64,000 nucleotides of DNA from Aquimixticola soesokkakensis (GTDB lineage: Bacteria > Pseudomonadota > Alphaproteobacteria > Rhodobacterales > Rhodobacteraceae), in contig NZ_FWFS01000004.1 of NCBI RefSeq assembly GCF_900172375.1, forward strand, positions 214,820 to 278,819, in the 5' to 3' direction. Of the stretch, positions 36,001 through 43,592 are shown one piece after another; positions within the stretch are counted from its first letter, which is position 1; each line of letters begins with the position of its first letter. Under the pieces are notes generated by a model. It made no database searches. It was not told where the DNA came from and saw only the letters and a program-made list of their open reading frames with translations. The position numbers were made by a program, and so were the translations under genes.

Positions 36001-36953
36001 ATCCGGCCTGTGCGCAAGAACTGCACTTCCATCGAGCGCGCCGATTTAATCGAAATCCCCGCAGCCGTGGCCCCTGCGCGCGCCACAGCCTCAAGCTGGC
36101 TGGAGGAGGATGCCAACCCACGTCCAAGGCCTGCATGCGCAACCTCGACCGCTTTCGTGGATTTGAGATACCCGCTCCAAGACGACGCGACGGTCACGAC
36201 CGCAGCGCCCAAAAGCCCCAGACCGACCCGCACCGGCGACAGAAACTGGCGCATGTAGCGCAAGGCATTGCCCATACCCCCGAAGACATCGACGACTTGG
36301 GGGCCTTGCTGCATGAGCACTTGCAATGGCGGCATTCCAAGCGCCAACGATTGGAAGGTATCGGTCACTTGATAGGATAGAACCCGAGACTCATGCGCCT
36401 GCAGCTTCATGGTCCGCGTGTTGCCTTGCAGGGCCGTATCTGAGCGTTTGATTGCCTCGACCGAGCGATCGTAGCTTGCCCGCACACGCGCTTGCGCAGC
36501 GGCAAACTCCTCTGCTGTCAGCGCACCGGACCGCTCGTGCTTTGCGATCTCTTCAAGTTCTTTTTGGTAGGTGCGCTGCACCGCGAAGATCGGCACATAT
36601 TTGGCGCGAATGTCGTCAAGGTCGGTCTGTGAGGTTTTGGGCGCGGGGACACTGGAAGGCACAGGCTGCGCTGGCATGCCCTGACCGGCGGGCCCTACGC
36701 CGGTGCCGGGGCGCGCGGCACTCTCGCGCGCGGCCTTTTCCGCCGCCGCCTGCTCACGCGCCGCTTGCGCCGCTTGCTTTTTGGCGTCCGTGTTCTTCTT
36801 GGTGGCAGTGGTTTCGCGACCGGCCGCTTTGGTCGCTTTCTCGGCCTCGGCCGACACGCCCGCAACGGCCGTCTGGACCTCGGTTGCAGCAGCTTTCGCC
36901 TGCGCGCTATTGCCGCGAAACACCAGCTCGAGAAGGAATTGCTTGGCGCTCAT
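33081..36953 (-). CDS. Tape measure protein with embedded SleB-like cell-wall hydrolase domain
   Basis: This is the longest tail gene, 1,290 residues. The N-terminus is Ala/Lys-rich coiled coil. A conserved TMM region follows (HESRVLSYQVTDTFQSLALGMPPLQVLMQQGPQVVDVFGGMG), and then long coiled coils. Near residues 935-1010 comes a hydrolase-like module, TVATEWVPSAGDGQAEGIIDTIMNRM...GVVNARSQFSDI, resembling SleB/Hydrolase_2 with Glu943 as the probable catalytic acid. The C-terminus (KVAGVVHQKEYVFDAAST) is typical of siphophage tape measures. It fixes tail length and may cut peptidoglycan at entry. Confidence 0.88.
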   Translation of the reverse strand: MSAKQFLLELVFRGNSAQAKAAATEVQTAVAGVSAEAEKATKAAGRETTATKKNTDAKKQAAQAAREQAAAEKAARESAARPGTGVGPAGQGMPAQPVPSSVPAPKTSQTDLDDIRAKYVPIFAVQRTYQKELEEIAKHERSGALTAEEFAAAQARVRASYDRSVEAIKRSDTALQGNTRTMKLQAHESRVLSYQVTDTFQSLALGMPPLQVLMQQGPQVVDVFGGMGNALRYMRQFLSPVRVGLGLLGAAVVTVASSWSGYLKSTKAVEVAHAGLGRGLASSSSQLEAVARAGATAAGISIKSARSMEVQFLRTGRIGAEHYDDLIGLSKDFAATLGLEQNAAGAQLAEMFAEPAKAAETLYQKYGLIDAATMRYAQTLVAQNRESDAQAVLLDALPDKLADAESGMHALDRAMQRIKNTASGLWDGIGEGIDNLVAPPTEEELLAIARQRLALSGRKSRGGNSTAVEGERASAQAEIDALEAIIALESLLSTKKADRREAEIKGQNALEIAGGSGATSRMRREEELKNQIAALEAGIAAPGQDSVQQSEIQQALEAKQRVLDALINSQQRLNELDRLDAQIAAERNPVLRAEMEARRTLLEMADQEVSQTEIDMATRRARQKVIEQTLATGQTQISDLRAETDIRMRLTEQVAAGIIKAEDVNRLLQEELTLRPLVAAAAAAEGDEKVRLSEITDQLRQAYADQAAADRTADRASKLREYSKAQQESLADLRLEQMLLGQSEAIRSRTLALFEAEKKIRELGLSGKQADQIRDEAAKMADLRTEIDRMADAWDRVGSAAEAAIDGSIDKLLEGDFSGALEGFADEIRGMLTDIAIKNPLKNAILGTNGGTIGDVGGLGGIWGRLMGKGEVVDPAHAARSAAQSIATMRVTASSVTISTMGTLGGLGGLGAAAPLTTGGMRDGVLSLSAADIVNLKKTVATEWVPSAGDGQAEGIIDTIMNRMASGKWGDTVAGVVNARSQFSDINGPVAWANGRSSVDDIPMSQVSAKIDAVVDNWLIQRAGGMSSSVGDHLSYANPKFSDASNMSWISQLQGPSLGAGDATHQHGTPEWLEGMRPGAFGISLPGSELQGFSDTIKDATQNLGTLGGGFDVFGQALAGIGQGGGAGGGLFGSFLGSVLGGIGVPGFEIGGATGGSDPKKVAGVVHQKEYVFDAASTARIGVGNLEAIRRGTMKGYAKGGYVSAASAYPFLTAGAANSAPQNVVQLQPVLVNNTSVPMAMEVEETTDARGQRQQSYILAEATATGLSGGAAKRQMRSTYGLRQRGTGRG

Positions 36954-37327
36954 CGTGCGACCTCCGCAAACACGTCGAGCGCGGCGCGTTCCATTGCCTG
37001 AATGTCGGCAAAGACAGCATTGTCGAGATCATGCCGACGCAGCACCACGTCCACCGCCTGATAATCAAGACCAAGCCAGATCACGCCCGCAAAAGTCGCA
37101 ACGGCCGCCCACTGCGTTTGGCAATCGAGAAAGGCACAGACCGATTTCCAATTGGCGGGCATGACTTCAAATTCCTCTGACACAGTAGAAGGGGGCATAT
37201 CGCCGGGCGCGATCTGCGCGCCCATGGCGGTGAACTGCTCGATCAGCGCCTCATCGATGCTGACCGGCTGACGGTCATCGACCCGTCCGAGGCGCGTTAG
37301 CGCCCACAGCCGAGCCGCTGCGGTCAG
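36950..37327 (-). CDS. DUF1799 tail assembly extension (GpT-like, made by -1 frameshift)
   Basis: The reading frame continues 125 codons after the slippery site of the preceding gene (LTAAARLWALTRLGRVDDRQPVSIDEALIEQFTAMGAQIAPG...). It includes the DUF1799 block WLGLDYQAVDVVLRRHDLDN. An ATG at 37225 is the only canonical start in this part and has no ribosome site. The product is most likely made as an extension of the upstream chaperone, as lambda gpGT is. It links tail tube subunits to the tape measure during assembly. Confidence 0.75.
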   Translation of the reverse strand: MTAAARLWALTRLGRVDDRQPVSIDEALIEQFTAMGAQIAPGDMPPSTVSEEFEVMPANWKSVCAFLDCQTQWAAVATFAGVIWLGLDYQAVDVVLRRHDLDNAVFADIQAMERAALDVFAEVAR

Positions 37328-37701
37328 TTTCCCAAGAGGGCTTCCTCGCCAGACATGCTTTCGCGGATGGCCTCATAGACACCGATCCGAAACAGCGAGT
37401 TCCCCATTTCAGCGGCAAGGCGCTCTTTGGTGAACGCGACATCATCGCCCAAGACATCCTTCACACCACGCCAGCCACAAATCCGGCCCACGAGATTGGC
37501 GCGTTCTGCCGCGATCTGCGCGCGTTGACCGACCGCATTGCGAACGCGCTCTTCTTCTTCGATCAGCTGGTCCTGATGACGGAATTCGAACTCCGCCTCA
37601 AAGGTACGCTTCACGAACTTGCCAGGTGTCGTCGGATCAGGACAACGAACGGTCACAGGCCACCAGTAGGTCGACGTTTGTGCGAGGATGTAGTTGGTCA
37701 T
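37324..37701 (-). CDS. Tail assembly chaperone (GpG-like)
   Basis: This 125-residue acidic protein (FVKRTFEAEFEFRHQDQLIEEEERVRNAV...) sits between the tail tube and tape measure genes, where siphophages encode the G/GT chaperones. Its last codons are CTC TTG GGA AAC TGA. They contain the heptamer GGGAAAC (37333-37327) in the frame needed for a -1 shift, so a minority of ribosomes should continue into the DUF1799 frame. Confidence 0.85.
   Translation of the reverse strand: MTNYILAQTSTYWWPVTVRCPDPTTPGKFVKRTFEAEFEFRHQDQLIEEEERVRNAVGQRAQIAAERANLVGRICGWRGVKDVLGDDVAFTKERLAAEMGNSLFRIGVYEAIRESMSGEEALLGN
37327..37333 (-). other. Programmed -1 frameshift heptamer GGGAAAC
   Basis: On the minus strand the site reads G GGA AAC in the zero frame, one codon before the TGA. 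It follows the X-XXY-YYZ rule and differs by one base from lambda's GGGAAAG. The -1 frame beyond it is open for 125 codons. Confidence 0.75.
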
Positions 37702-37759
37702 GGGATATCCTTGGGTTTTCAGGCGGGTTGAGCTGAGGCGTAGCGGTGATCCCGCGCGC

Positions 37760-38686
37760 CTAGCGCACGGTGATTTTCATCTCGTCGGTGCCAGCGACGG
37801 GGCAAAGCGACAGGCCCAGCGAGTAGTTGACGATGCCGTCGGTCTCGCCTTGGGTCGGACGCCCGATTTCAACGGCAGGTGCGCTGATCTCGACGATATT
37901 GCCTGCGTCTTTGCCGTGGATCAGGCTCAATGCCCCGCGCTCGCGGCTGCGCGCCTTTGCAAACCAGTCGATGTCGGCCAGATGCCGCGCCTCGACCACA
38001 GTGGTGCCCGTAGAGCTGCGTTCCGTGACCTTGATGCGCTCATCGCCGATGAGAAAACGCGGCGTCAGTGTATTGCCCAGATCGACCGACAGGCTTTCTG
38101 ACACAGCCGCCCAGCCGTGCAGCGCCATGACCGTCGCGGCCTTCGACACCACAAGCGGCGTGATCCAGTCGGCCATGGAAATAGCGGGCAGAGCCGCATC
38201 GGTGATGTCGCCCAGCATGCCGATCAGCGTGAAGCGGAATTTCGGGATTTGTTTGGGCGTAAAGGTCAGCTGCACATTCGCCTGCGCGCCAAGAAAGACG
38301 TGCTGGACGCCATCGCTGTTGAAATAAAGCGTGCCGCTTTCGATCGCATCCTCGACGATCTCGTATTCGACCATCGTGTCAGCGGTCACGGTTTCAGCAA
38401 GACCACAGACGCGCAGCAGCGAACCGAAGTTCGGAACATCACCGGCAGCACCCGCGCCCGCGATTTCCACCTCGAACTCGATACGGCCGTATTCCGCGGC
38501 CAACACGACGCCTTGATTGCCCATATAGGGGAGCAACAAGTCGCGGCTGACCTCTTCGGCCTCGAGCGGTGTAAACGTGATATTGGTGCCGATGATGGCA
38601 TCAGCGGCCGTCGGTGCGGCATCGGTAAGATAGGTCGCCTCGATCGCGTGAAGCATGGCAAGCTTGCGCCAGGTACGTGTAGCCAT
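37760..38686 (-). CDS. Major tail tube protein
   Basis: The 308-residue protein is a beta-rich siphophage tail tube subunit (FTPLEAEEVSRDLLLPYMGNQGVVLAAEYGRIEFEVEIAGAG; KFRFTLIGMLGDITDA). Its position after the head-tail connector genes and before the chaperone-tape measure pair is the standard one. There is no sheath gene, which confirms a non-contractile tail. Confidence 0.88.
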   Translation of the reverse strand: MATRTWRKLAMLHAIEATYLTDAAPTAADAIIGTNITFTPLEAEEVSRDLLLPYMGNQGVVLAAEYGRIEFEVEIAGAGAAGDVPNFGSLLRVCGLAETVTADTMVEYEIVEDAIESGTLYFNSDGVQHVFLGAQANVQLTFTPKQIPKFRFTLIGMLGDITDAALPAISMADWITPLVVSKAATVMALHGWAAVSESLSVDLGNTLTPRFLIGDERIKVTERSSTGTTVVEARHLADIDWFAKARSRERGALSLIHGKDAGNIVEISAPAVEIGRPTQGETDGIVNYSLGLSLCPVAGTDEMKITVR

Positions 38687-38688
38687 GA

Positions 38689-38859
38689 TCAGGCCTCCTT
38701 CGTGGTGTCAGGTTCGGTGCTGGACTGATCAGCTGCCGCCTTGGTTGTTTCTTTGCCCCCCGCCATGGCCACCGCCACCTCCGCAGAGACTTTGACAATG
38801 ACGCCGTTTTTGGGGCTGCGGGTGTAGCGCCCGCCGCTTGTCGGTTTTGTGCTCTTCAC
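38689..38859 (-). CDS. Small basic phage protein before tail tube
   Basis: A 56-residue protein starts at GTG 38859 (read MKSTKPTSGGRYTRSPKNG), with AGGAG seven bases upstream. The longer frame to 38958 overlaps the previous gene and looks non-coding there. The protein is Lys/Thr-rich, with a disordered C-terminus (KAAADQSSTEPDTTKEA). Function is unknown. Its GTGA overlap with the terminator gene suggests coupled translation. Confidence 0.65.
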   Translation of the reverse strand: MKSTKPTSGGRYTRSPKNGVIVKVSAEVAVAMAGGKETTKAAADQSSTEPDTTKEA

Positions 38860-39293
38860 GAGAATTCTCCTGTCAGGAAACGGGCCGTTGCCCAGGTCTG
38901 GACGTAAATGCTGACACCTGTGTCGATGGGGCTGCTTTCGCCGCCGATCAGCTCGCAAGGTTCGACGCAGCTCGGCGGTTCCCAGCCTGCAAGCGCGGCC
39001 TCGACGTCGGCTTTCAAAGCATCGAACTTCAGGGCACGCTCAGCGCCCATGAATTGGTCGTATTCGCGCACCACAATGCCGGTCAGAAACTGCATCTCGA
39101 TGCGCTGGCGAAACCCGCCTGCCATTAACGGCTGCTCGCCAGCTTGCTCACGCCACGGCATGACAATTGCGGTTGCGCTCTCAACCTGTCCGGCCAGAGA
39201 GCGCAGGGCGTCGATGTCTTCGGCGATCTCGACACCGGACCAACGGTCCCCCGACATTTGGCCGATCAGGCGCGCGTGGATTTCAGCAAGCAT
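38856..39293 (-). CDS. Gp37-like tail terminator / completion protein
   Basis: The 145-residue protein lies where Mu-like siphophages put the Gp37/tail-terminator gene. Its pattern fits: an N-terminal helix (MLAEIHARLIGQM), a central GGFRQRIEMQFLTGIVVREYDQ strand pair, and a C-terminal SIYVQTWATARFLTGEF strand. It should cap the tail tube beneath the head. The ATG at 39293 overlaps the previous stop by one base. Confidence 0.7.
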   Translation of the reverse strand: MLAEIHARLIGQMSGDRWSGVEIAEDIDALRSLAGQVESATAIVMPWREQAGEQPLMAGGFRQRIEMQFLTGIVVREYDQFMGAERALKFDALKADVEAALAGWEPPSCVEPCELIGGESSPIDTGVSIYVQTWATARFLTGEFS

Positions 39294-39715
39294 CACCACC
39301 CTCGCAGCTTTTGAGGGGTGAACACCTGGGCGGGATGCACGGCCATCACAGTGCCATTGACGGCGTCCGGCACGGTGTCGCCCAAATTGACAGGCAACGC
39401 GATCAGGCCCCGCGCCACGTCCTTGAGGGCCGCGATAGCTTCTTTGTAATCATCCCTGACGTTGTCAGGCGCACCATTGCGGTGCAGCACATAGCGCGCG
39501 ATCGACACGGCCCATGTCGTGACCAGATCGGGGACGGACGTCAGCGGCAGCGCATATTTTGCGCCGACATAGCCGTTGATCATGTTGTCGGCGTCCGACA
39601 GAGCCGCTGCGATGACATCGGCGTCTGCAACGCCATCACGGTCGCGATCGGCAATGTTGCGAAGCTCGTTATCACCCGCGCGTTCAATGAGATCAGCAAG
39701 AGTGGCGTAGGCCAT
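39293..39715 (-). CDS. DUF1320 (Mu gp36-like) head-tail connector protein
   Basis: The 140-residue protein has the typical gp36 start MAYATLADLIERAGDNELRNIADRD. The conserved core follows (AALSDADNMINGYVGAKYALPLTSVPDLVTTWAVSIARYVLH). It belongs to the head-completion / adaptor group. It lies between the Acb2-like gene and the tail terminator. Confidence 0.9.
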   Translation of the reverse strand: MAYATLADLIERAGDNELRNIADRDRDGVADADVIAAALSDADNMINGYVGAKYALPLTSVPDLVTTWAVSIARYVLHRNGAPDNVRDDYKEAIAALKDVARGLIALPVNLGDTVPDAVNGTVMAVHPAQVFTPQKLRGW

Positions 39716-39718
39716 GCA

Positions 39719-39970
39719 TCAGCCCTCCGCATCCTCGGGCAGAGCACCGCGCTCTGGCTGAAACACCGAGCGGTTCACGGCCATGAAGCCTTGTTCGATC
39801 TGCGTGCGCCCGATCGAATACCAGCGCATATCAAGGCTGCGCTCAGCCTTCAGCGCATCCAAAAACCGAAGAACCCGCTCTTCGATTTCTTTGGATCTAT
39901 TGACGAGGTCGACCGCCTCAGTGCTCTGAGGGCGATATCCGGAAACGGGCAGACCGTTGTGCTGGCTCAT
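39719..39970 (-). CDS. Acb2/Tad1-hairpin family anti-defence protein
   Basis: The 83-residue protein reads NGLPVSGYRPQSTEAVDLVNRSKEIEERVL, then DMRWYSIGRTQIEQGFMAVNRSVFQ. This is the pattern of the Acb2/Tad1 helical hairpin family: NK/NR-x-x-EE at the first helix and the IGRTxIEQGFMAVNR signature in the second. Family members sequester cyclic oligonucleotide signals and so block CBASS (Acb2) or related systems. It sits inside the structural operon, between capsid and connector genes. The start at 39970 was chosen over a TTG at 39985. Ligand is not known for this copy. Confidence 0.8.
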   Translation of the reverse strand: MSQHNGLPVSGYRPQSTEAVDLVNRSKEIEERVLRFLDALKAERSLDMRWYSIGRTQIEQGFMAVNRSVFQPERGALPEDAEG

Positions 39971-40049
39971 GGTTCGCGCTTTCAATCGGGTGGGGAAAAT
40001 GCCGGGGCCGAGTGGCCCGCCCCCGGCGAGGCGAAATGCGACCTGGGCG

Positions 40050-40520
40050 TCAGCCCTTGGGCTTCGACTTGGACGCTACTTTCGCGGGTGTTTTTGCCGT
40101 CTCTTCGGGGGCCTCTTGCGGGACACTTCCCTGGGGCGCAGCCTCAAGCTGCGCTTGCAGTTCGAGAACGCGGTCCTGCATCACCGTAAGCTGCGCTTGT
40201 GCCTCAGCTGTGTGCGCCTCTGCCGTGTCCGCACGGGCGTTCGCTTCGTTGGCGGATGCGGTAAGCTCGGTGACCGCCTCCTCGACCGCAGCCTCCACGA
40301 TGGTCTGCGCGATCTGCTTGGCCTTTACGGCCACCGCCTGCTCAAAGACCGAGGTGGTCTCATCAGGCAGCAGCGCGACGACCTCGCCGCCCGAGACCAG
40401 TGCACCGGCAGCAAGAAGCTGGTCGCGGACGGTCAGGGAGACCGTCAGCACCTTGCCCTGCGGCTCGTTTTTGCCGCCCACTTTGGCGGGTGTGGCGAGG
40501 GTTACTGTGACGTCATCCAT
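40050..40520 (-). CDS. Hypothetical coiled-coil phage head protein
   Basis: The 156-residue product has an N-terminal beta segment (VTLATPAKVGGKNEPQGKVLTVSLTVRDQL). A long Ala/Glu coiled coil follows (EANARADTAEAHTAEAQAQLTVMQDRVLELQAQLEAA), then a Pro/Lys-rich tail. It follows the capsid gene closely. A role in head stability or as an adaptor is possible; no family was recognised. Confidence 0.6.
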   Translation of the reverse strand: MDDVTVTLATPAKVGGKNEPQGKVLTVSLTVRDQLLAAGALVSGGEVVALLPDETTSVFEQAVAVKAKQIAQTIVEAAVEEAVTELTASANEANARADTAEAHTAEAQAQLTVMQDRVLELQAQLEAAPQGSVPQEAPEETAKTPAKVASKSKPKG

Positions 40521-40534
40521 GACCGACCCCTCCC

Positions 40535-41488
40535 CTATGCCGCCGCGCCGCCAGCACCCTTGAACAAGAAGCCGCCTTCGGCCCCCGTCAGGATGACGCG
40601 GCGTTCGGATTTGGTGGGGTAGATCCAGCTGTCGTTCGAGCGCTCGGCATAGGGCGCTTCGACCTGCGGATAGCCGCGCAGCTCGTAAGTGTAGCCATAG
40701 GACGGCACCTGATAGTTGTCGCCGACCTCGGGCACATAGGCGAGGACAGCATCCTCGCCCCAGACATCTTGCGCCTGTGCCGCATCATCCGCATTTTCCG
40801 GCAACCAGACTGCCTTGCCGACAAGCACGCGCTTCACATCGAAATAGGTCGCCAGCATGTCGGTCGTGATGCTGTCTTTCGAGGTGTATTTGAATTGCTC
40901 TTTGACCTTCGGATGCTTCTTGAGCGCATTGAAGGCCGAGGGGCTGAGCGTCAGCGTATTTGCATAGCGTCCGATGGAACGGCGGATGGCTTCATTCCCA
41001 GCTGCAACATCGGCGGCGGGGTCGGAAGTCTCCGATGCCCAGCGGTCAGCACCGACCATGGTCAGCTTGTGGTTCGCATCGTAGTTTGCCGCATTGAGCG
41101 CCAGTTGCGACGCCTCGTATTCATGGCCCAGATCGATGATGTCGAGCACCATATTGACCGCACCGGACCCCAGATCGATCCCCGGAACCGACATTGCCTC
41201 TTCTTGATGCTCGAACGGCACCACGCCTTCGAGCGCATCTTGCAGGAGCGACACCGGATCGGAGGCATAGCCGTATTGCACGCGTTTCTTGTCAGCGCCT
41301 GGCGCGCGGCGGGTGTTGAGCAAGCGAAAGCTCTCTTTGCCGAACTTGATGACGCGCATCGAGCGGTTGGGGATTGTCACACGCGGGAACAGCAGGTGCG
41401 AGATGAACTCAGCATTGCGATAGCCACGGGCATGGGTGGACAGGATCGGGTCGATCACAGCCGCAGTGCGTTGGTTGATAGCGTTCAT
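40535..41488 (-). CDS. Major capsid protein
   Basis: The 317-residue protein begins MNAINQRTAAVIDPILSTHARGY and matches the transposable-siphophage capsid group with an HK97-type fold. Typical blocks are FISHLLFPRVTIPNRSMRVIKFGKESFRL, NTLTLSPSAFNALKKHPKV and YAERSNDSWIYPTKSERRVILTGA. It follows the protease/scaffold and decoration genes, as in Mu (I, then T) and B3. It should form the icosahedral head. Confidence 0.9.
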   Translation of the reverse strand: MNAINQRTAAVIDPILSTHARGYRNAEFISHLLFPRVTIPNRSMRVIKFGKESFRLLNTRRAPGADKKRVQYGYASDPVSLLQDALEGVVPFEHQEEAMSVPGIDLGSGAVNMVLDIIDLGHEYEASQLALNAANYDANHKLTMVGADRWASETSDPAADVAAGNEAIRRSIGRYANTLTLSPSAFNALKKHPKVKEQFKYTSKDSITTDMLATYFDVKRVLVGKAVWLPENADDAAQAQDVWGEDAVLAYVPEVGDNYQVPSYGYTYELRGYPQVEAPYAERSNDSWIYPTKSERRVILTGAEGGFLFKGAGGAAA

Positions 41489-41499
41489 GGAGGGGCTCC

Positions 41500-41838
41500 T
41501 CAGCGGATCAGAATTTGGACAGCGTCACCGTCAGCCGCAGCCGTCAGTGCTGTGGCGAAGATGTTCTCGGGGGTTTCACCCGCGACCGAGACGCCGCCGC
41601 CCACTGCCGTGACGAGCTTGTCACCCACGGCAATCACGCCCGAGGCGGTCACGGTTTCGACCCCAATCGCGGTCAGGGCGATATCAAGGCCGACCTCGGT
41701 GGCAGGGTTCTGTGCCACACCTTTGACGGGCGCGTCGGCAGTCGTGATCGGCGTGTCGTCAAAGCCGACCAGGTCACCAGCGGCGCAGACAGCGGCCATG
41801 GTGGCGGTCAGGGACAGGATGGAATGGTAGGTGCGCAT
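41500..41838 (-). CDS. DUF2190 capsid decoration protein
   Basis: The 112-residue protein (from MRTYHSILSLTATMAAV) shows the DUF2190 pattern: a repeated small beta domain with GVAQNPATEVGLDIALTAIGVETVTASGVIAVGDKL and a C-terminal GDAVQILI strand. Members decorate or stabilise the capsid. It lies between protease and major capsid genes. The upstream codons to 41850 add four unlikely residues. Confidence 0.85.
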   Translation of the reverse strand: MRTYHSILSLTATMAAVCAAGDLVGFDDTPITTADAPVKGVAQNPATEVGLDIALTAIGVETVTASGVIAVGDKLVTAVGGGVSVAGETPENIFATALTAAADGDAVQILIR

Positions 41839-41850
41839 TTTTGTCTCCAA

Positions 41851-42981
41851 TCAGGACACAGCACGCACGGCGTCGAGATAAGCCGTGTCGGGATGTGAGC
41901 GCTGGTATGCGAGCGCTTTGGTGTGGGTTTCGAGCTGGGCGGGATCGACGGTGTGACCATCGGCGGCAAAGGCCGCAGCGCGTGTGCCGCCCAGACCGTC
42001 AGGATTATCCAAGGCACCGAAGGACACGACTTTGGGCTGCGCTTGGAGCACCGCGCGCAAAGCATCTGCGGTCGACAGCTTTTCGCCACCTTCCGAGAAG
42101 CTGACGGTCGCATCGGTGGGCAATGCGTCCAGCAGCGCCACAACCTTGTCTTTGGAGGCGGGCAAAAGCTTGCCTGCGCTCACCAGTTCTTCGGAAAACG
42201 CCGCGTTCTTGTCGTGGGCGATGGTTTTCTCCCGCGCGGCGAGAGATTTCTCGCGCTCGGATAGCTGGGCCTCACGTTCAGCGAAGGCCGGATCGGGCTG
42301 TTTGGTCACAGCAGGCTCCTTTGTGGGGGACTTGGGTTTTTCGGGGATCGGATCGGAGGCGGAAAAGCGGGGATGATCCTCACGCTTTTCGATTTCCATG
42401 CTGTCGAGCCATTCCAGCCGGTACGCTGGCAGGGCCTCGTCGACCTCCTTCTTATCGAAGTTCATCAGGAGGAATTCGCGCAGCATCCGAAACAGTGAGG
42501 CGGTCTCTTCAAAGCCGCGCTCGCCAAAGTTGGCCGTAAAGACGACATCGGCCTTTCCGGCAAACTGTGCATTCTTGAGGCCACTGACGGCTGGGGCCGC
42601 AGCACCAAGGAAGCCGACATGTTTGGGATACCAAGTGCCCGGAACAGGGTTGTGGCCTTGAGTAGGCGCAAAGAACGCCATCGACACTTTCTTGAAGCGG
42701 CCCGCCTTCACCAATTCGGCGAACGACGGCTCGATTTCGTGGACGTTGGCAAAGAGCCGATCCGCATTGGCATCGAAGTCAAAGCTTTCGACCCAGCCAA
42801 AGGCGGGCGCATCAACGTCCGGATGACCAACCACGATCGGGGCCGGTGCGGTGTCAGCATTATAGGCGTCTGCCATCGCCCGCAGGTCAGCTGCGGAAAA
42901 TGTAAGATCGCCGCCTTGTAGGGGCGTGAAAGTGCCGGTGCGAAAAACTTCGATGCGAGCTGTGAGCGGCTTGGCAGTCAT
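41851..42981 (-). CDS. Mu gpI-like head protease with fused scaffold
   Basis: The 376-residue protein begins MTAKPLTARIEVFRTGTFTPLQGG. The protease region has VVGHPDVDAPAFGWVESF with the conserved GHP, then RFKKVSMAFFAP (S/His core) and VGFLGAAAPAVSGLK. The C-terminal third is charged coiled coil (AEREAQLSEREKSLAAREKTIAH) and probably acts as internal scaffold. It processes head proteins before packaging. It is the first gene of the second late block; a dyad lies 52 bp upstream. Confidence 0.88.
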   Translation of the reverse strand: MTAKPLTARIEVFRTGTFTPLQGGDLTFSAADLRAMADAYNADTAPAPIVVGHPDVDAPAFGWVESFDFDANADRLFANVHEIEPSFAELVKAGRFKKVSMAFFAPTQGHNPVPGTWYPKHVGFLGAAAPAVSGLKNAQFAGKADVVFTANFGERGFEETASLFRMLREFLLMNFDKKEVDEALPAYRLEWLDSMEIEKREDHPRFSASDPIPEKPKSPTKEPAVTKQPDPAFAEREAQLSEREKSLAAREKTIAHDKNAAFSEELVSAGKLLPASKDKVVALLDALPTDATVSFSEGGEKLSTADALRAVLQAQPKVVSFGALDNPDGLGGTRAAAFAADGHTVDPAQLETHTKALAYQRSHPDTAYLDAVRAVS

Positions 42982-42997
42982 GGGTCCGTCCGTTTGT

Positions 42998-43059
42998 TGA
43001 CGAACTACCCATCGCACGCGCTGAAACGGCAGATGCCCGGACTGATGTCCGGGCATTCA
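42998..43059 (-). promoter_or_regulatory. Dyad A: candidate late-operon activator site
   Basis: ATGCCCGGAC (43033-43042) and GTCCGGGCAT (43047-43056) form a perfect 10-bp inverted repeat with a 4-bp centre. The same element, with about 55 bp of flanking similarity, lies at 51853-51914 before the other late block. No T run follows on either strand, so a binding site is preferred over a terminator. Confidence 0.6.
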
Positions 43060-43163
43060 TGTCTTTGGTCTGATTTCTCGGGGATCATGCGATGGGCCAT
43101 CTCACAGCTCAAGGGAAAATGCTGCTGCACAAAATTAGGCGACCCCAAAAAGCAGGACACTCC

Positions 43164-43592
43164 TCAACAGCAAGTTGGCGAGGACAAAATTACTGATGTA
43201 ACAATCTGCGCCACACACAAAAATATGCTTATTGCTATGGCACCAATCGCTATAGACATGGCTGATCGAGAGCTATCCCGAGCTTCTTGCAGCTCTTGCA
43301 GTTCAATAAACCGGAAGGCTGCATCGATCTTGAGGTGAAATTCACCATCATTATCTCGTTCGCGAATTTTATAAGCTGAAGTTAAGCTCGCTTTGTTAAT
43401 CGGGGTGAAAAGTTCTAGAAATAGCTCCTCTCTTCTGGAGGTGGACACAAAGTCTTCTCCATACTCCGTATCCAAAAATCTATTAAAGGCACTGAATTTC
43501 ACCCCACTATTTATATGGTCGTTTCCCCAGCGGAGCACTGCGTAGTAGAGGTTATTCTGCTTTGGCATCCTAATTTTGGAATTCCATTTCAT
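43164..43592 (-). CDS. Membrane-anchored moron of unknown function
   Basis: The 142-residue product starts MKWNSKIRMPKQNNLYY after a GAGG site. Its codons are much more AT-rich than those of its neighbours. A soluble region with charged helices (FIELQELQEARDSSRSAMS) precedes one C-terminal membrane helix (SIAIGAIAISIFLCVAQIVTSVIL). It splits the gpG and protease genes and is flanked by non-coding DNA, so it was probably acquired separately. A defence or exclusion role is a guess. Confidence 0.7.
   Translation of the reverse strand: MKWNSKIRMPKQNNLYYAVLRWGNDHINSGVKFSAFNRFLDTEYGEDFVSTSRREELFLELFTPINKASLTSAYKIRERDNDGEFHLKIDAAFRFIELQELQEARDSSRSAMSIAIGAIAISIFLCVAQIVTSVILSSPTCC

Noticed and set aside
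37275..37457. 60-codon minus frame overlapping the tail chaperone
   Set aside because: Out of frame with both chaperone parts; the -1 frameshift explains the region.
43033..43056. Dyads at 43033 and 51888 as simple terminators
   Set aside because: No T run follows on either strand, and the similarity extends about 30 bp beyond the stem toward the next gene, so a regulatory site fits better; transcript ends were not excluded.
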